From: Acinetobacter sp. MB5
GTDB lineage: Bacteria > Pseudomonadota > Gammaproteobacteria > Pseudomonadales > Moraxellaceae
Reading direction: 5' to 3'
Length of the DNA stretch: 64,000 nt
Assembly: GCF_003261585.1 (NCBI RefSeq)
Contig: NZ_POVU01000003.1
Span: 124,001-188,000 of the forward strand
Under the pieces are notes generated by a model that saw only the letters and a list, made by a program, of their open reading frames with translations, did no database searches and was not told where the DNA came from. Made by a program: the position numbers and the translations under genes. Shown here piece by piece: positions 19,625 to 28,882 of the stretch; position 1 is the first letter of the stretch, and every line of letters begins with the position of its first letter.

Positions 19625-20217
19625 TGCGTTTAGATCAACAACTCGCAGAAAAATGGATTAGCCCTGGCTCAAGTGTTCTAGATTTAGGCTGTGGTGATGG
19701 TGAACTTCTCGCTCACATGAGCAAAAAACACCAAATTCGTGCATACGGTTTAGAAATTGATCAAGAAAAGATTGCAATTGCGATCAGTCGAGGGTTAAAT
19801 ATTATACAACAAGACCTCAACATTGGTTTACACCGTTTTGCAGACCAGTCATTTGACTCCGTGGTCATGGCGCAGGCTTTGCAAGCAGTTGATGCACCTG
19901 ATGTACTATTAAGAGATATGGTGCGTGTGGGGAAACAGGCGATTATTACTTTTCCAAACTTTGCGCATTGGAAAACCCGTTCTTTTCTTGCGTTAAAAGG
20001 AATGATGCCCGTTTCTGAAGCTTTACCCTATATGTGGTATAACACGCCAAATATTCATTTATGTACTTTCCGTGATTTTGAAGCCCTTTGTGCTGAAAAT
20101 CAGATTAGGATTATTAATCGACTCGCCGTAAATGGGAATCAACAAGATAGTTTACTCAGTAAACATATTCCAAATTTGTTTGGTGAAGTCGCAATTTATC
20201 GAGTAAGCGCCCTATGA
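19624..20217 (+). CDS. metW: Methionine biosynthesis protein MetW
   Basis: A 197-residue class I methyltransferase-fold protein. Motif I is VLDLGCGDGELLAHM at about residues 18-32. MetW is almost always encoded next to MetX; reports on this pair indicate it supports MetX activity, while a direct methyltransferase reaction is unclear. It starts on the last base of the metX stop (TAATG) and ends in an ATGA overlap with the next gene, so all three are translationally coupled. Confidence 0.94.
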   Translation: MRLDQQLAEKWISPGSSVLDLGCGDGELLAHMSKKHQIRAYGLEIDQEKIAIAISRGLNIIQQDLNIGLHRFADQSFDSVVMAQALQAVDAPDVLLRDMVRVGKQAIITFPNFAHWKTRSFLALKGMMPVSEALPYMWYNTPNIHLCTFRDFEALCAENQIRIINRLAVNGNQQDSLLSKHIPNLFGEVAIYRVSAL

Positions 20218-20801
20218 AAAAAGTATTCTTCAGCACCATCTTGTTTGGTATTTTAAGTACTCAGGTTCATGCTGATTACTTACCTTCGGAACAATCGACA
20301 TCGGCACAAGCTGCACGTTACTCAACAATGGGTTTTAATGACCTGTTAACCGATGCAAAAGCAGGTCAACCTGCTGCACAGTTCTATGTTGCAATGCATT
20401 ATCAATCTGGTCGCGATGTTTCTAAAGATTTAGGTCAGGCATTTAACTGGTATAAAAAAGCGGCTGATCAAGGTGTTTCCGCTGCCCAGCTCAATGTAGG
20501 TCGTATGCTGGTTGAAGGCATCGGGACGCGTAAAAATGAAAGTCTTGGTCGTAAATATCTAGAAAAAGCAGCCAGCCATGGTGACAACCGTGCCAGCTTT
20601 AACTTAGCTCTTATTGAAGAACATAATAAAAACTATGTTGGTGCATACCAGTGGTATGAACTTTCAACACGCGACGGCATGTTGGACAACAAAGTCATTG
20701 ATATGTCTCAAACCAAAAAGACTGCTTTGGCTGCCAACTTAACGCCTGAACAAATTCGTCAAGCCGTTGATCGCGCTGATAAATGGATTCAAGCGCAGTA
20801 A
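20214..20801 (+). CDS. Sel1-like repeat exported protein
   Basis: A 195-residue protein with a signal peptide (about 1-20, ending VHA) and at least two Sel1-type repeats, for example GRDVSKDLGQAFNWYKKAAD followed by GIGTRKNESLGRKYLEKAAS. Such repeats form alpha-alpha solenoids for protein contacts, here probably in the periplasm. It overlaps metW by four bases (ATGA), an odd coupling of an exported protein to methionine genes; no role in that pathway is evident. A terminator follows. Confidence 0.82.
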   Translation: MKKVFFSTILFGILSTQVHADYLPSEQSTSAQAARYSTMGFNDLLTDAKAGQPAAQFYVAMHYQSGRDVSKDLGQAFNWYKKAADQGVSAAQLNVGRMLVEGIGTRKNESLGRKYLEKAASHGDNRASFNLALIEEHNKNYVGAYQWYELSTRDGMLDNKVIDMSQTKKTALAANLTPEQIRQAVDRADKWIQAQ

Positions 20802-20819
20802 TATATAGTAAAATGAAAT

Positions 20820-20844
20820 CAAGCACCTACGGGTGCTTTTTTCA
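20820..20844 (+). terminator. Terminator after the metX-metW-Sel1 operon
   Basis: Stem AAGCACC / GGGTGCTT around a tiny TAC loop, with a following T run. Confidence 0.85.
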
Positions 20845-20863
20845 TACCTATTTGGACAATAAA

Positions 20864-21316
20864 ATGATCATTAAATTTGATAAAGACTTACTCAAACGAC
20901 TAGGCATATTTTCAACCATTATTTCAGCTTTAGTTGTCATTTATAATGTTTTTCTAAAACCTAAATTTGAAACAGACATCGATTTTTTAGAAAAAAGCGC
21001 TAGAGAAATAAATGCAAAAGCACCTATTAAAACAGACTCAGAAACAGTCCTTGAAGGTGCTCATTTTACTTTTGGGGGGCAGGACTTAAAGCCAACATTG
21101 GTATTGACTTATTCCACACCACATCTAAATTCGTCAAATTTCTCGCAACAAGATTTAATACAAAAAGTCGAACCAGCCATCATACAAAAAGCATGTCAAC
21201 AATTTAAAAATATTCCAAAAATTCAAAGTGATCGGCTCACATTCAAATATAAAGGCAATGATGGAAAGATCATCATCGAAACGAATATTGAGTATTCACA
21301 GTGTATAACGCATTAA
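20864..21316 (+). CDS. Hypothetical membrane-anchored protein
   Basis: A 150-residue protein of unknown family. A single N-terminal membrane segment (about residues 13-32, LGIFSTIISALVVIYNVFL) follows a lysine-rich start, so the rest is probably periplasmic. The C-terminal part alternates polar and hydrophobic residues like a small beta domain. I chose ATG 20864 over the longer frame from 20783, which would overlap the Sel1 gene and cross a terminator. rdgB follows after 42 bases. Confidence 0.6.
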   Translation: MIIKFDKDLLKRLGIFSTIISALVVIYNVFLKPKFETDIDFLEKSAREINAKAPIKTDSETVLEGAHFTFGGQDLKPTLVLTYSTPHLNSSNFSQQDLIQKVEPAIIQKACQQFKNIPKIQSDRLTFKYKGNDGKIIIETNIEYSQCITH

Positions 21317-21358
21317 TTCAGTTTAAAATCACTGCATTTTTATCCCTTGGGTTTTATC

Positions 21359-21988
21359 ATGTCATCTAAAGATTGGTTATCCAAAGGCAGTCTTGTACTC
21401 GCCAGTAACAATAAAGGCAAAGTTGCCGAATTCGAAACTTTGTTTCAACAGCTCAATTTACCAATTGAAATTATTCCTCAAGGTCGTTTAGACATTGAAG
21501 ATGCTGTCGAAGATGGTTTAAGTTTTGTAGAAAATGCGATCATTAAAGCACGTCATGCTTCTAAAATTTCAGGTAAACCTGCTTTAGCTGATGACTCAGG
21601 TATCTGTGTGCCAGTTCTTGGTGGCGCACCAGGGATTTACTCTGCTCGTTATGTAGGTGAGCATGGCAATGATGCGGCCAACAATCAAAAATTACTCGAA
21701 GACTTACAAGCATTTCGAAAAGATAACCAAGCGATTGAAGGCATGTTTGTTTGCGTATTGGCTTTGGTTGAACATGCAGAAGATCCTTTACCTAAAATTT
21801 TCCAAGGTATCTGGACAGGTGAAATTCTAGAAGCGGCTCGCGGTGAAAACGGTTTTGGTTATGACCCGCTGTTTTGGCTGCCTGAACTGGGCAAAAGTAG
21901 TGCTGAACTCAGCAAAGCGGAGAAAAACCAGATCAGTCACCGTGGTCAAGCCATGCAACTGTTCCGTCAAAGCCTAACTCACGCTTAA
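21359..21988 (+). CDS. rdgB: XTP/dITP pyrophosphatase (RdgB/HAM1)
   Basis: RdgB hydrolyses non-canonical purine triphosphates (dITP, XTP, ITP) to monophosphates, cleaning the nucleotide pool. The 209-residue protein shows the N-terminal substrate loop SLVLASNNKGKVAEF (about 11-25), the ADDSGICVPVLGGAPGIYSA stretch with the catalytic Asp, and GENGFGYDPLFWLPE near the C-terminus, then SHRGQA. ATG 21359 gives the conserved start; an upstream TTG at 21347 is less likely. Length is normal. Confidence 0.95.
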   Translation: MSSKDWLSKGSLVLASNNKGKVAEFETLFQQLNLPIEIIPQGRLDIEDAVEDGLSFVENAIIKARHASKISGKPALADDSGICVPVLGGAPGIYSARYVGEHGNDAANNQKLLEDLQAFRKDNQAIEGMFVCVLALVEHAEDPLPKIFQGIWTGEILEAARGENGFGYDPLFWLPELGKSSAELSKAEKNQISHRGQAMQLFRQSLTHA

Positions 21989-21991
21989 GCA

Positions 21992-22027
21992 AAAACTTCT
22001 CAAGGGTTAAATTATTTAGCCCTTGAG
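21992..22027 (-). terminator. Terminator for the AEC transporter gene
   Basis: Perfect arms CTCAAGGG (21999-22006) and CCCTTGAG (22020-22027). Read on the minus strand it is followed by a T-rich run. The stem overlaps the last codons of the AEC gene and could also slow plus-strand reading from rdgB. Confidence 0.6.
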
Positions 22028-22897
22028 CATATGCCAAACCAATCCAAAAATTAAAATGACCACAATACTAACAATCGTCCCTGCCGCAATATAACGCGCT
22101 GAATAACCTGTCCCCTGATAATGGGTTTCCAATGCCACAATATTGGCCGCAGGTGGCAAGCAAAATAAAAAGAACATCAAGCCGATATAATCTTTAAACG
22201 TATCGATTGGAATACAGAAATAACTGACACTACAAATAATTGCCCCAAATATTAATTTTGGCAGCATGACGCGAACACTATGCCAAAGATCGGCTTTTTC
22301 AACTTTGGTGTGGCGTAGCCACATGCCCAGTACGCACATACCTGTAAACACCATACCCACTTTGGCAAATTGATACAGGTGCAGCACCCAGTTCGGTTCC
22401 TGAAAGTTTTGCACCTGTAATAAATGCAGAATTGCCGAAATAATCAAGGCAATCACAGGCGGTGAAAATAATACTTTCTTGGCTAAACTCAAGGTATCTT
22501 GGGGTGCTGAGCTCACCGCTGAAACAGCCCAAATATTGCCAAACAACGATCCGCCAATATACAGTGCGATCATTGCAGAACTGATTTGATGCCCAAAAAT
22601 CGCCAAAGCGAATGGGAAACCAAGCCATGCCAAATTGACATAACTGGCACAGAGTGCAATTAGCCGATCTTTAAAGAAATAAACAAAGCCAAGATAGACC
22701 AAAAAGGCAGAGATAAAGCTAAACAGCATCAGACTCAAACTACCTGACTGGTAGTAAACCATGTTGTAAATAATCACAAAGGGAATAAAGAACCGCGCCA
22801 AAATACGTGAACAAACCGTTTTGATGGATTCGGCAGATTTTAATGTTGCAGTGAGCCAACCAAATATAAATGCCAATGTTGGTAAAACTAGACTCAC
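22016..22897 (-). CDS. AEC-family (auxin efflux carrier type) permease
   Basis: A 293-residue inner-membrane protein with about ten predicted helices arranged as two halves. The N-terminal half carries ILARFFIPFVIIYNMVYYQSG, the RxxLPF-like discontinuity seen in AEC permeases, and the C-terminal half LPPAANIVALETHYQG, a typical crossover motif. Bacterial AEC members move carboxylates such as malate or malonate; the substrate here is not readable. Length is typical. It stands alone, closed by its own terminator. Confidence 0.85.
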   Translation of the reverse strand: MSLVLPTLAFIFGWLTATLKSAESIKTVCSRILARFFIPFVIIYNMVYYQSGSLSLMLFSFISAFLVYLGFVYFFKDRLIALCASYVNLAWLGFPFALAIFGHQISSAMIALYIGGSLFGNIWAVSAVSSAPQDTLSLAKKVLFSPPVIALIISAILHLLQVQNFQEPNWVLHLYQFAKVGMVFTGMCVLGMWLRHTKVEKADLWHSVRVMLPKLIFGAIICSVSYFCIPIDTFKDYIGLMFFLFCLPPAANIVALETHYQGTGYSARYIAAGTIVSIVVILIFGLVWHMLKG

Positions 22898-23020
22898 CCT
22901 GATCTCCTTATACTGTGTGTTTTACATGTTGCTGGATATAAAACAGCTTAATGAAATTACTTGAAAATTCCACTAAAATCAAATTTCATCATAAGAACCC
23001 ATCGTTAAAAAACTCTCCAT

Positions 23021-23866
23021 TTATGCCTTCTTGTTTTTCCCTGCAAAAATCAACAGCAAAATACCACTCAATACCATGACCGTTGCCAACAGCATACGTA
23101 AACTAAATACTTCATTTAAAAATACAACGCCAGCCAACAAAGCCAAACACGGTACACTCAATTGCAATGTACTGGCTGTCATACGATCTAGATGTTTGAG
23201 AAGGTCATACCAGAGCGCATAAGCCAGCCCAGAAGTTAAGGCACCTGAAAGCATCGCCAAAATCACTCCATTCCAATGCAGTATCAGGCTATGTGGACTC
23301 ATGAAACTCAATAACACACCAATTGGAACTGCCCAGATAAAATTGTAATAGGTCATCATGATTGGTCGTTCAGCCGACATCCCGATCAAGCTATATGCAA
23401 CCCAGCTTAAGCCTGCAACCATCATCATCAGCGCATAAAATAAAGACGGTGCATGCGTGGTCGGTAAAAATAGAACCAACATACCGAGGAATGCAACCAA
23501 TAACCCCATTCCTCTCAGCCATGTGACTTTTTCGCCCTTATAAACGGCATAGAGTGCCATCGAAATTTGCACGGTTCCAAAAAGTAATAAGGCCCCCATG
23601 CCTGCATCCAGCCGAACATAGGCAACAGAAAAAGCAAACATATAGCCTGTTAAGCACAGTCCACCTTTCCAATTTTCTCGTTTTGGTTTGACTACATCAG
23701 CAGAGTGAATGAGTAAAATCAGTGCAAATATGCCACTTAAAATTCGTATCAGACTAAAACTATATGGATCAATCATGCGTTCAGCTAAGGCTAAACGGCA
23801 AAAAATTGAATTGGCTGCAAATGCACTCATGGTGAGTGCGATTTTCCCCCACATGATCTTCAACAT
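23021..23866 (-). CDS. EamA-family (DMT superfamily) transporter
   Basis: A ten-helix drug/metabolite transporter of about 281 residues from this start. Two EamA repeats are visible, the first opening with SAFAANSIFCRLALAERMIDP and the second with AGLSWVAYSLIG and LTSGLAYALWYDLLKHLDR. These proteins usually export small metabolites or amino acids; the substrate is unknown. The frame extends to 23911, but MLKIMWGK starting at 23866 places the first helix at the usual distance; a start at 23854 is equally plausible. Confidence 0.82.
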   Translation of the reverse strand: MLKIMWGKIALTMSAFAANSIFCRLALAERMIDPYSFSLIRILSGIFALILLIHSADVVKPKRENWKGGLCLTGYMFAFSVAYVRLDAGMGALLLFGTVQISMALYAVYKGEKVTWLRGMGLLVAFLGMLVLFLPTTHAPSLFYALMMMVAGLSWVAYSLIGMSAERPIMMTYYNFIWAVPIGVLLSFMSPHSLILHWNGVILAMLSGALTSGLAYALWYDLLKHLDRMTASTLQLSVPCLALLAGVVFLNEVFSLRMLLATVMVLSGILLLIFAGKNKKA

Positions 23867-23981
23867 CCGTATTGATGATATACATTGCACTATATATAGA
23901 ATAATTTTCAACCAATAGATAGCATAAAGAAAGACGGAAATTTAAAGCTCATTTCATCAATTTAAATTCAATATTACTGAG

Positions 23982-24788
23982 TCAAACCTTTGCTTTAATG
24001 GACGCACGATCTAAATAGCGAAACTCAAGCTGCTGAATATGTCCTTGTTGTTCGCCATATTGATTTTTTTCCAACCACACGACATGTTGTGAAAATGCAC
24101 GGAGGAAATTCGAGCAGCGCGTCCCATAGTGTGGACTGACAATAAAGGTTGATGACAGGAGTTGTTCTAATTCTGAAGAAATGCCTGTCTGTGGCAACTG
24201 CTCAGGCAAACGCTGACGCTGGTCTTCTAAAATATCCCAAGCCACGTGTTGAAGCTCAGGCTCAGAGATATCAGGCAATGCCAGTAATGGTAAGAGTTCC
24301 TGCACAAAACGCTGACGTAAATGTTGTGTTTTTGCCCAGTGCTCCGACATCAATCCATTAGACATGACATATACGCCATGTGCCAGAACTTGCGGAGCTT
24401 CACCACGATTGCTCATATAGACGGCTTGCTGCCGATCACCCACAATCAGGTTAAAGCCTGCATAATCTTGCTGATGCTGTTCGAGTTGCTGCGTGAAACG
24501 AATTGGTGGCAGATCTGAAGCCAGATAATCTGCCACGATGTCACCGCGCGAAGTTGGATAGACACGTTGATCTGAAGCATCGCGATAGTTGGTAATCACT
24601 GCCCAGCGCCCCGCCTCCGTCACTCCCATCCATGTTCCCCCCGACTGCAAGTCCTGTCCTGCAATAATCGGACTATTTTCCCAATGCTTTAAAGATTGGG
24701 TTGGGCGTGCGTAGAACTCGTCACGATTGGATAATAAACACACAGGTAAGCCTTCAATGACCTGCCAAGCCAGCGCCACAATACACAT
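23982..24788 (-). CDS. NRDE-family (TANGO2-like) protein
   Basis: A 268-residue protein of the NRDE/TANGO2 family. It begins MCIVALAW and contains the name-giving NRDE at about residues 21-24 (LLSNRDEFYARP), then SGGTWMGVTEAGRWAVITNYRD, all hallmarks. The N-terminal Cys2 suggests an Ntn-hydrolase-like fold. Human TANGO2 affects lipid and haem handling, but the bacterial function is not established. It is divergent from lgt with a 96-base gap. Confidence 0.85.
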   Translation of the reverse strand: MCIVALAWQVIEGLPVCLLSNRDEFYARPTQSLKHWENSPIIAGQDLQSGGTWMGVTEAGRWAVITNYRDASDQRVYPTSRGDIVADYLASDLPPIRFTQQLEQHQQDYAGFNLIVGDRQQAVYMSNRGEAPQVLAHGVYVMSNGLMSEHWAKTQHLRQRFVQELLPLLALPDISEPELQHVAWDILEDQRQRLPEQLPQTGISSELEQLLSSTFIVSPHYGTRCSNFLRAFSQHVVWLEKNQYGEQQGHIQQLEFRYLDRASIKAKV

Positions 24789-24884
24789 AACAGTTCCTTT
24801 GTATCTTTACACACTGAATGTACAACAATTTTAAGGTTTATCAGCTAGAATCTTGCAAAACATACAGAAATGAAAGGAATAGTC

Positions 24885-25697
24885 ATGCTGACCTATCCCA
24901 ACATCAATCCAATTGCGATTGAGCTTGGTCCAATAAAAGTACACTGGTATGGGTTAATGTACCTCTTGGCATTTTTATGTGCATGGGGACTTGCCAACTA
25001 TCGCGCTAAACAACGCACCGACTGGACAGCGGAAATGGTCTCCGATTTAGTCTTTTATGGGGCTTTAGGTGTCGTACTCGGTGGTCGGGTTGGCTATGTG
25101 CTTTTCTATGAATTTGATAAATTTCTTGCCAATCCACTCTGGTTGTTTCAAGTCTGGACAGGTGGCATGAGTTTTCATGGCGGCTTTATCGGTGTAATGG
25201 TTGCCATGCTGTTATGGTGCAAGAAATATCAAAAGACTTGGTTTCAGACCATGGACTTTGTCGCACCCTGTGTACCAACAGGCTTAATGTTTGGGCGCAT
25301 TGGAAACTTTATTGGTGGTGAATTGTACGGTCGCCCCGTAACTGATCCCAATTATCCATTTGGCATGATCTTCCCGACTGACCCATTGCATTTAGTGCGC
25401 CACCCATCACAAATTTACCAAGCACTATGTGAAGGCTTATTGCTGTTTATCATTTTATGGTGGTTTAGCAGCAAACCTCGACCACGCATGGCAGTTTCAG
25501 CTTTATTTTTAATTGGTTATGGTTGTGCACGCTTCTTTATGGAATTTTTCCGCGAACCCGATGCAGATCAGGGCTTTATCCTGTTTGGTTGGGTCACGAA
25601 AGGGCAAATGCTATCTTTCCCGATGATTGTTGCGGGTTTACTGCTAATGGCATTTGCCTACCAGCGTAAAATTTATGACTGGACACTGAATAAATAA
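24885..25697 (+). CDS. lgt: Prolipoprotein diacylglyceryl transferase
   Basis: Lgt moves diacylglycerol from phosphatidylglycerol to the lipobox cysteine of prolipoproteins in the inner membrane, the first step of lipoprotein maturation. The 270-residue protein has seven predicted helices, the conserved SFHGG (about 96-100) and the signature [14 protein letters not shown] (137-150). ATG 24885 is chosen because AAAGGAA lies just upstream; the longer frame from 24870 would put that site inside the gene. A lipoprotein substrate is encoded at 29971. Confidence 0.96.
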   Translation: MLTYPNINPIAIELGPIKVHWYGLMYLLAFLCAWGLANYRAKQRTDWTAEMVSDLVFYGALGVVLGGRVGYVLFYEFDKFLANPLWLFQVWTGGMSFHGGFIGVMVAMLLWCKKYQKTWFQTMDFVAPCVPTGLMFGRIGNFIGGELYGRPVTDPNYPFGMIFPTDPLHLVRHPSQIYQALCEGLLLFIILWWFSSKPRPRMAVSALFLIGYGCARFFMEFFREPDADQGFILFGWVTKGQMLSFPMIVAGLLLMAFAYQRKIYDWTLNK

Positions 25698-25720
25698 AAG
25701 CAAAAATACAGCAGAGAATG

Positions 25721-25742
25721 AGGGGCGAAAGCCCCTTTTTTT
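25721..25742 (+). terminator. Terminator after lgt
   Basis: GGGGC-GAAA-GCCCC tetraloop hairpin followed by seven T. Confidence 0.9.
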
Positions 25743-25785
25743 ATGCTAAAGTGCCACACTGCTTCCATCATGTTATTGAGATAAG

Positions 25786-26163
25786 ATGCTCGAATTTTGG
25801 TTTGAATCGAATACAACACTTGCCAAGAAAATCTTGATTTTACTCATCACGGTTGCCATCGCTGCGGGATTGTATCTCTATAAACCACTTCCTGCGTTGG
25901 TCATCCTGATGTTTACAGGCTCAGGACTGGTATTTTTGATTTGCCGTTATGCACGCCTAAAAATCGCCAAAAATGACCCAAGCCGCTTTTTATTTCGTGT
26001 ATTTACATGGATTCCTCTCGCCCTGATCTTGGCCTTGTTGTTTATGAAAACCATGGACGACTTACTAATTTTAGGTGTTCAGGGACTCGCCTTTATGGCG
26101 CTGAGTGTTTTTATTTTTTCTCCATTAGCACGTTTGTCAAAACCTACTTCTTCTGAATCTTAA
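25786..26163 (+). CDS. Small membrane protein (paired, paralogue 1)
   Basis: A 125-residue protein with about four predicted membrane helices (roughly 15-30, 34-52, 70-86, 92-112). It begins MLEFWFESNTT, and the next gene begins MLQFWYSERCN with similar size and helix layout, so the two are likely tandem paralogues separated by two bases. A small paired membrane complex is possible. I do not recognise the family. Confidence 0.65.
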   Translation: MLEFWFESNTTLAKKILILLITVAIAAGLYLYKPLPALVILMFTGSGLVFLICRYARLKIAKNDPSRFLFRVFTWIPLALILALLFMKTMDDLLILGVQGLAFMALSVFIFSPLARLSKPTSSES

Positions 26164-26165
26164 TT

Positions 26166-26507
26166 ATGCTGCAATTTTGGTACTCTGAACGCTGTAATCG
26201 CCACGTGAAACTCGTGATCACTATCGCCATTTGTGTAATGACCACACTCCTGTCAAAAATATCTGCTCTCCCTTCACTTTGGGTCGGCATTTGTGTTGCT
26301 GTAGGTGTTTTTATGCATCTGATTTATCAATATGGTGCACGTTATCCTTATACAAAAATTTTGGTCTGGATTTTGCCTGTGGGTGGGCTGATTGCACTGG
26401 GTTTACAACCCAGCAATGCGCTATGGGCATGGATCGGTCAAGGGCTCGGTTTTATTATTTTGGGTCTTTTTGTGATGTCTATTTATCAAAACCGAGCCAA
26501 ACGCTAA
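26166..26507 (+). CDS. Small membrane protein (paired, paralogue 2)
   Basis: A 113-residue membrane protein, the partner of the gene just upstream. Four hydrophobic segments are visible, including LVITIAICVMTTLL and GQGLGFIILGLFVMSIY; the C-terminus is short and basic. The two-base gap implies translational coupling. It ends six bases before the stop of the convergent DUF1963 gene. Function unknown. Confidence 0.65.
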   Translation: MLQFWYSERCNRHVKLVITIAICVMTTLLSKISALPSLWVGICVAVGVFMHLIYQYGARYPYTKILVWILPVGGLIALGLQPSNALWAWIGQGLGFIILGLFVMSIYQNRAKR

Positions 26508-26513
26508 CAGGGT

Positions 26514-27341
26514 TTATGAACAATCCCAGTTATAAAGCACTTTAGAAAAATCACGATTTTTCAGATCATCGGGGTGTATAAAAAAGTTGCCTACACCGCA
26601 ATCACCCCACATGATGTCTACCCCATTGTCGGTATCCGAATCGATCTGTAGCAACAACACATAATCCTGAATGGTCGGATTAAACTCGCGTGGATCAGAC
26701 TGAGTAAAGAATGGATAACCACCAATTCGATGCCCATTGGCAGGACACAAATCTGCATACGGCTCATAGCATTCTTCATAAAAATCCTCACCCTCGAATT
26801 GTTCCTCGAAGTCAAAGACCTGATCAACCGCTAAAACTTGTCGTCCGAAATGCGTATCTTCAATACTGATATACTGCTCGGTTGGGGTAAATGTCAGCGC
26901 GTATTGCCCTGTGAGTGGAGAATAAACCTCATCGGCATTTGACGAAGATGGAAACACTTGATGCAATTGCGCCAAATCTTGTATCACCTGCTCAAAATAC
27001 TGCACTCGAAAGTCTTGCTGTAAACGTGGCTCATCAAAATCTGCACCGTACAAATCATCTGTACCAATAAAAAACTGCAAGACCCCCGTACTTGGAAAAT
27101 CGGGATGGGCAGGCATTTCAGAAAAATTAAGCTGAGCCAGCAACTTCAGTGGTCGACCTTCGCGATCAACAGGATAAGACGCAGTTAAGGGTAAATAAGG
27201 CTCTCCACCGACTTTACTTTGCCACACGTTTAAATGTTCAGATGGACTCAATTGCATTTCGATGCTCGGTTTTGCCGAGGCCAAAATCTGATTTTTATAG
27301 GCCTGCAACGCTGCGGGCAACTGCTGTAGATCAATGGTCAT
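26514..27341 (-). CDS. DUF1963 (YwqG-like) protein
   Basis: A 275-residue soluble acidic protein of the YwqG/DUF1963 family. The typical opening is visible as SKVGGEPYLPLTASYPVDRE (about 41-60), then LLAQLNFSEMP and LQFFIGTDDLYG, and near the end GGYPFFTQSDPRE and LLLQIDSD with WGDCGVGNFFIHPDDL. The biochemical role of the family is unknown. It is divergent from thyA with a 126-base gap. Confidence 0.82.
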   Translation of the reverse strand: MTIDLQQLPAALQAYKNQILASAKPSIEMQLSPSEHLNVWQSKVGGEPYLPLTASYPVDREGRPLKLLAQLNFSEMPAHPDFPSTGVLQFFIGTDDLYGADFDEPRLQQDFRVQYFEQVIQDLAQLHQVFPSSSNADEVYSPLTGQYALTFTPTEQYISIEDTHFGRQVLAVDQVFDFEEQFEGEDFYEECYEPYADLCPANGHRIGGYPFFTQSDPREFNPTIQDYVLLLQIDSDTDNGVDIMWGDCGVGNFFIHPDDLKNRDFSKVLYNWDCS

Positions 27342-27467
27342 TTTTGCTAATTAAATATTATTGGGCTTTGATGGCGATTAGTATAAACTTCTCAGACTGA
27401 CAAATCTTGGCGTGAATGCCATAGTGCGACAACTAACGTCGTAACATTTCAGATCTATAGGAATTTT

Positions 27468-28310
27468 ATGAAAGCGTATCTTGATCTACTACAGCACATT
27501 CTGGACAACGGTGGCGATAAGGGCGACCGTACAGGGACAGGGACACGTTCTGTATTTGGTCATCAAATGCGTTTTGACCTGAACCAAGGCTTTCCCTTAC
27601 TCACCACCAAAAAAGTTCATTTTCGCTCGATTGCAATTGAGCTATTGTGGTTCTTAAAAGGTGATACCAACGTTCAATATTTACAAGACCATAAAGTCAC
27701 CATTTGGGATGAATGGGCAACCGCAGAACAAACCGCGCGTTTCGGCCGCCCTGAGGGTGAACTTGGCCCTGTCTATGGTCACCAATGGCGTAACTTTGGC
27801 GCGACTAAAAATGCCGATGGCAGTTATCAAAAAGATGGCTTTGACCAGATTCAGTGGTTGATTAATGAAATCAAAACCAATCCAAATTCGCGTCGCCTGA
27901 TTGTTTCGGGCTGGAATCCTCAAGAAGCTGGACAAGTCGCTTTACCACCCTGTCATACGCTGTTCCAGTTCTTTGTACAAGATGGCAAATTGTCTTGCCA
28001 GTTATATCAGCGTAGTGCCGATGTATTCTTGGGCGTGCCGTTTAATATTGCCAGTTATGCCCTACTCACCCATATGATTGCGCAAGTTTGTGGTCTAGGT
28101 GTTGGCGACTTTGTCTGGACAGGTGGCGATACGCATCTATATGCCAATCACTTTGAGCAAGCCCGTTTACAATTAACACGTGAGCCTTTACCACTGTGTC
28201 AGCTTCAACTTAATCCAGAAATTCAAGATATTTTCGAGTTTAAGTTTGAAGATATCGAAATCGTAAATTATCAATCACATTCTGCAATTAAAGCACCGGT
28301 GGCTGTATGA
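27468..28310 (+). CDS. thyA: Thymidylate synthase
   Basis: ThyA methylates dUMP to dTMP using 5,10-methylenetetrahydrofolate, releasing dihydrofolate. The 280-residue protein has catalytic Cys162 in [12 protein letters not shown], the phosphate-binding [11 protein letters not shown] near 21-31, and [22 protein letters not shown] follows AGGAATTTT. folA overlaps its stop by four bases, coupling production of the enzyme that recycles the dihydrofolate made here. Confidence 0.97.
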   Translation: MKAYLDLLQHILDNGGDKGDRTGTGTRSVFGHQMRFDLNQGFPLLTTKKVHFRSIAIELLWFLKGDTNVQYLQDHKVTIWDEWATAEQTARFGRPEGELGPVYGHQWRNFGATKNADGSYQKDGFDQIQWLINEIKTNPNSRRLIVSGWNPQEAGQVALPPCHTLFQFFVQDGKLSCQLYQRSADVFLGVPFNIASYALLTHMIAQVCGLGVGDFVWTGGDTHLYANHFEQARLQLTREPLPLCQLQLNPEIQDIFEFKFEDIEIVNYQSHSAIKAPVAV

Positions 28311-28819
28311 GTTTTCAAGGAATCGAAGTCGTCCATGTTGTCGCTATGGATCAACAACGCTGTATTGGTAAAGGAAACGCCCTACCTTGGCATATTTCCG
28401 CAGACTTAAAACACTTTAAAGCCATCACGCAAGGTGGTGTAGTCGTAATGGGGCGTAAAACTCTTGAATCTATGGGACGTGCTTTACCTAAACGAGTCAA
28501 TTGGGTGATTACCCGTGATCCATCATGGTCTTTTGACAAGGTTAAAATCGCACATAGTATTGAAGATGCATTAGCTCTAGCGCTACCAGATGTCGCTGCA
28601 AGTGAAAAACCTGAAAGTATTTTTGTGATTGGTGGTGGGGAAATTTTTGCACAAACCATGCCGATTACGGATCGTCTCGAGTTAACCCATGTTGAACTAG
28701 ATGTACAAGGTGATGCGTATTACCCTGAAATTCCAACAGAATTTCACAAGATAAGCAGTGAAAAGCAGATTGATGAACAATCTGGAGTTGCTTTTGAGTT
28801 TGCAACCTATACGAAATAA
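28307..28819 (+). CDS. folA: Dihydrofolate reductase
   Basis: FolA reduces dihydrofolate to tetrahydrofolate with NADPH and is the trimethoprim target. The 170-residue protein has the Met20-type loop [20 protein letters not shown] (about 18-37), the [12 protein letters not shown] cofactor motif and IGGGEIFAQ. It starts in an ATGA overlap with thyA and ends at a strong terminator, so thyA-folA is a two-gene operon. Length is standard. Confidence 0.96.
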   Translation: MSFQGIEVVHVVAMDQQRCIGKGNALPWHISADLKHFKAITQGGVVVMGRKTLESMGRALPKRVNWVITRDPSWSFDKVKIAHSIEDALALALPDVAASEKPESIFVIGGGEIFAQTMPITDRLELTHVELDVQGDAYYPEIPTEFHKISSEKQIDEQSGVAFEFATYTK

Positions 28820-28827
28820 ATGAAATA

Positions 28828-28859
28828 AAAAAAGAGGAACAAGATTGTTCCTCTTTTTT
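28828..28859 (+). terminator. Terminator after thyA-folA
   Basis: Twelve-base stem AAAGAGGAACAA / TTGTTCCTCTTT with a GA loop, flanked by A and T runs; it could also stop the convergent outer-membrane protein gene. Confidence 0.9.
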
Positions 28860-28882
28860 GCATCTAGCTGTAACAACTCAAA

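Noticed and set aside
20783..20863. Upstream extension of the hypothetical membrane gene before rdgB
   Set aside because: It overlaps the Sel1-repeat gene and reads through a terminator hairpin.
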